Below, piece after piece: positions 13,056 to 13,567 of a DNA stretch of 13,567 nucleotides. Made by a program: the position numbers and the translations under genes. Source of the DNA: Caulobacter segnis (GTDB lineage Bacteria; Pseudomonadota; Alphaproteobacteria; Caulobacterales; Caulobacteraceae); the NCBI RefSeq assembly GCF_003243465.1, contig NZ_QFQZ01000102.1, forward strand, positions 1-13,567. Direction: 5' to 3'. Positions within the stretch are counted from its first letter, which is position 1. Every line of letters begins with the position of its first letter. The notes under the pieces are model-generated. The model saw only the letters and a program-made list of their open reading frames with translations, searched no databases and was not told the origin of the DNA.

Positions 13056-13071
13056 ACACTAGATGTGGTGG
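13056..13071 (+). promoter_or_regulatory. Probable NrdR box upstream of nrdB
   Basis: ACACTAGATGTGGTGG matches the NrdR consensus acaCwAtATaTwGtgt at about 12 of 16 positions, including the C-w-A / A-T / G-t-g core. It directly follows and overlaps a TTGTCA hexamer (13051-13056) that could serve as a -35, so NrdR binding would repress nrdB when dATP is high. A second box is normally found about 31 bases away; only a weak candidate is seen at 13027-13042. A GATTC (GANTC, CcrM-type) site lies at 13131-13135 in the leader. Confidence 0.5.
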
Positions 13072-13153
13072 GGCACTCTAGGCGTGCGTCGGGCCAGCGC
13101 CTGCCGTAACCTCTTCTAACCCGTCCGCTCGATTCTCGCTCCGAGGCCCTGTC

Positions 13154-13567
13154 ATGTCCGCTCCGTCGTCGCTGATCCTGCCTGGCCTGATGACCCCTTC
13201 GGGCGGTTACAAGCCGTTCCGCTATCCCTGGGCCTACGACTTCTGGAAGAAGCAGCAGCAGGTCCACTGGATGCCGGAAGAGGTGCCGCTGGGCGAGGAC
13301 CTCAAGGATTGGGCCGTCAAGCTGAACGACAAGGAACGGAATCTGCTGACGCAGATCTTCCGCTTCTTCACCCAGTCCGACGTCGAGGTGCAGGACAACT
13401 ACATGGAGCGCTACGGTCGGGTCTTTAAGCCGACCGAAGTGAAGATGATGCTGGCCTCGTTCGCGAACATGGAGACGATCCATATCGCGGCCTACGCCCT
13501 GCTCCTCGAGACCATCGGCATGCCCGAGACCGAGTTCTCGGCGTTCATGGAATACGAGGCCATGAAG
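13154..13567 (+). CDS. nrdB: Ribonucleoside-diphosphate reductase class Ia, small (R2) subunit, 3' end cut by the window
   Basis: The first 138 codons of NrdB; the gene continues past the window edge. R2 carries the diiron-tyrosyl radical cofactor needed by NrdA to reduce ribonucleotides to deoxyribonucleotides. Visible residues are Asp76 (in FFTQSD), Glu107 and His110 (in NMETIH) and the radical Tyr114 (AAY), with spacings equal to E. coli Asp84, Glu115, His118 and Tyr122. The remaining iron ligands would lie beyond the window. ATG 13154 is preceded by GAGG (13143-13146) at seven bases. A candidate NrdR box and TTGTCA hexamer lie about 85-100 bases upstream. No nrdA is seen in the window, so the two subunits are not adjacent in the usual nrdA-nrdB order here. 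Confidence 0.97.
   Translation, partial: MSAPSSLILPGLMTPSGGYKPFRYPWAYDFWKKQQQVHWMPEEVPLGEDLKDWAVKLNDKERNLLTQIFRFFTQSDVEVQDNYMERYGRVFKPTEVKMMLASFANMETIHIAAYALLLETIGMPETEFSAFMEYEAMK

Noticed and set aside
13107..13120. CtrA binding site (TAAC-N6-TAAC) before nrdB
   Set aside because: The spacing is one base short of TTAA-N7-TTAA and the first T of each half is missing.

Overview
This is high-GC alphaproteobacterial DNA (about 70% G+C where I counted lines by hand). It looks like a Caulobacter or close Caulobacteraceae chromosome, because of the gene families present, the short extragenic palindromes, SD-poor starts next to promoters, and a class Ia nrdB. That assignment is inference from sequence character, not from a database match.

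Layout: 1-250 is a leader with nested inverted repeats. 251-2041 (+) encodes a feruloyl-CoA synthase-type acyl-CoA ligase. A 108-bp extragenic palindrome (2055-2162) follows. 2179-2832 (-) is a YhhN/TMEM86 lysoplasmalogenase-type membrane protein, divergent from 2975-4516 (+), a ThDP-dependent enzyme with a benzoylformate-decarboxylase/acetolactate-synthase fold. 4530-5330 (-) is a secreted SGNH/GDSL hydrolase. An intrinsic terminator (5358-5393) separates it from 5422-6762 (-), an exported protein made of five four-cysteine modules (20 Cys in all). Divergent from that is 6915-8012 (+), an MBL-fold hydrolase.

A compact catabolic-type cassette follows: a MarR regulator (8058-8498), an enoyl-CoA hydratase/isomerase (8500-9270), a second copy of the extragenic palindrome (9275-9374), a retinol-dehydrogenase-like SDR (9397-10368) and an HSDL2-like SDR (10385-11242). 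The MarR promoter region carries a perfect 12-bp palindrome overlapping a TTGACA hexamer, so autoregulation of the cassette is likely. Together with the MBL hydrolase and the CoA ligase, the genes suggest activation and breakdown of an acyl or aromatic acid through CoA thioesters; the substrate cannot be read from the sequence.

11243-11562 has no gene but holds several hairpins, including a 127-bp element closed by a perfect 18-bp inverted repeat and containing three triloop hairpins. Immediately after it comes 11563-12339 (+), an unrecognised protein whose codon and base use is clearly AT-richer than its neighbours and which contains an RNxxxH (Rx4H) motif in a helical context, a possible HEPN ribonuclease. 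This short accessory insert is the best candidate for something undescribed. Its stop codon shares a CTAG with the stop of the convergent GST-family gene (12336-13019, -). The window ends inside nrdB (13154 onward, +), which is preceded by a probable NrdR box.
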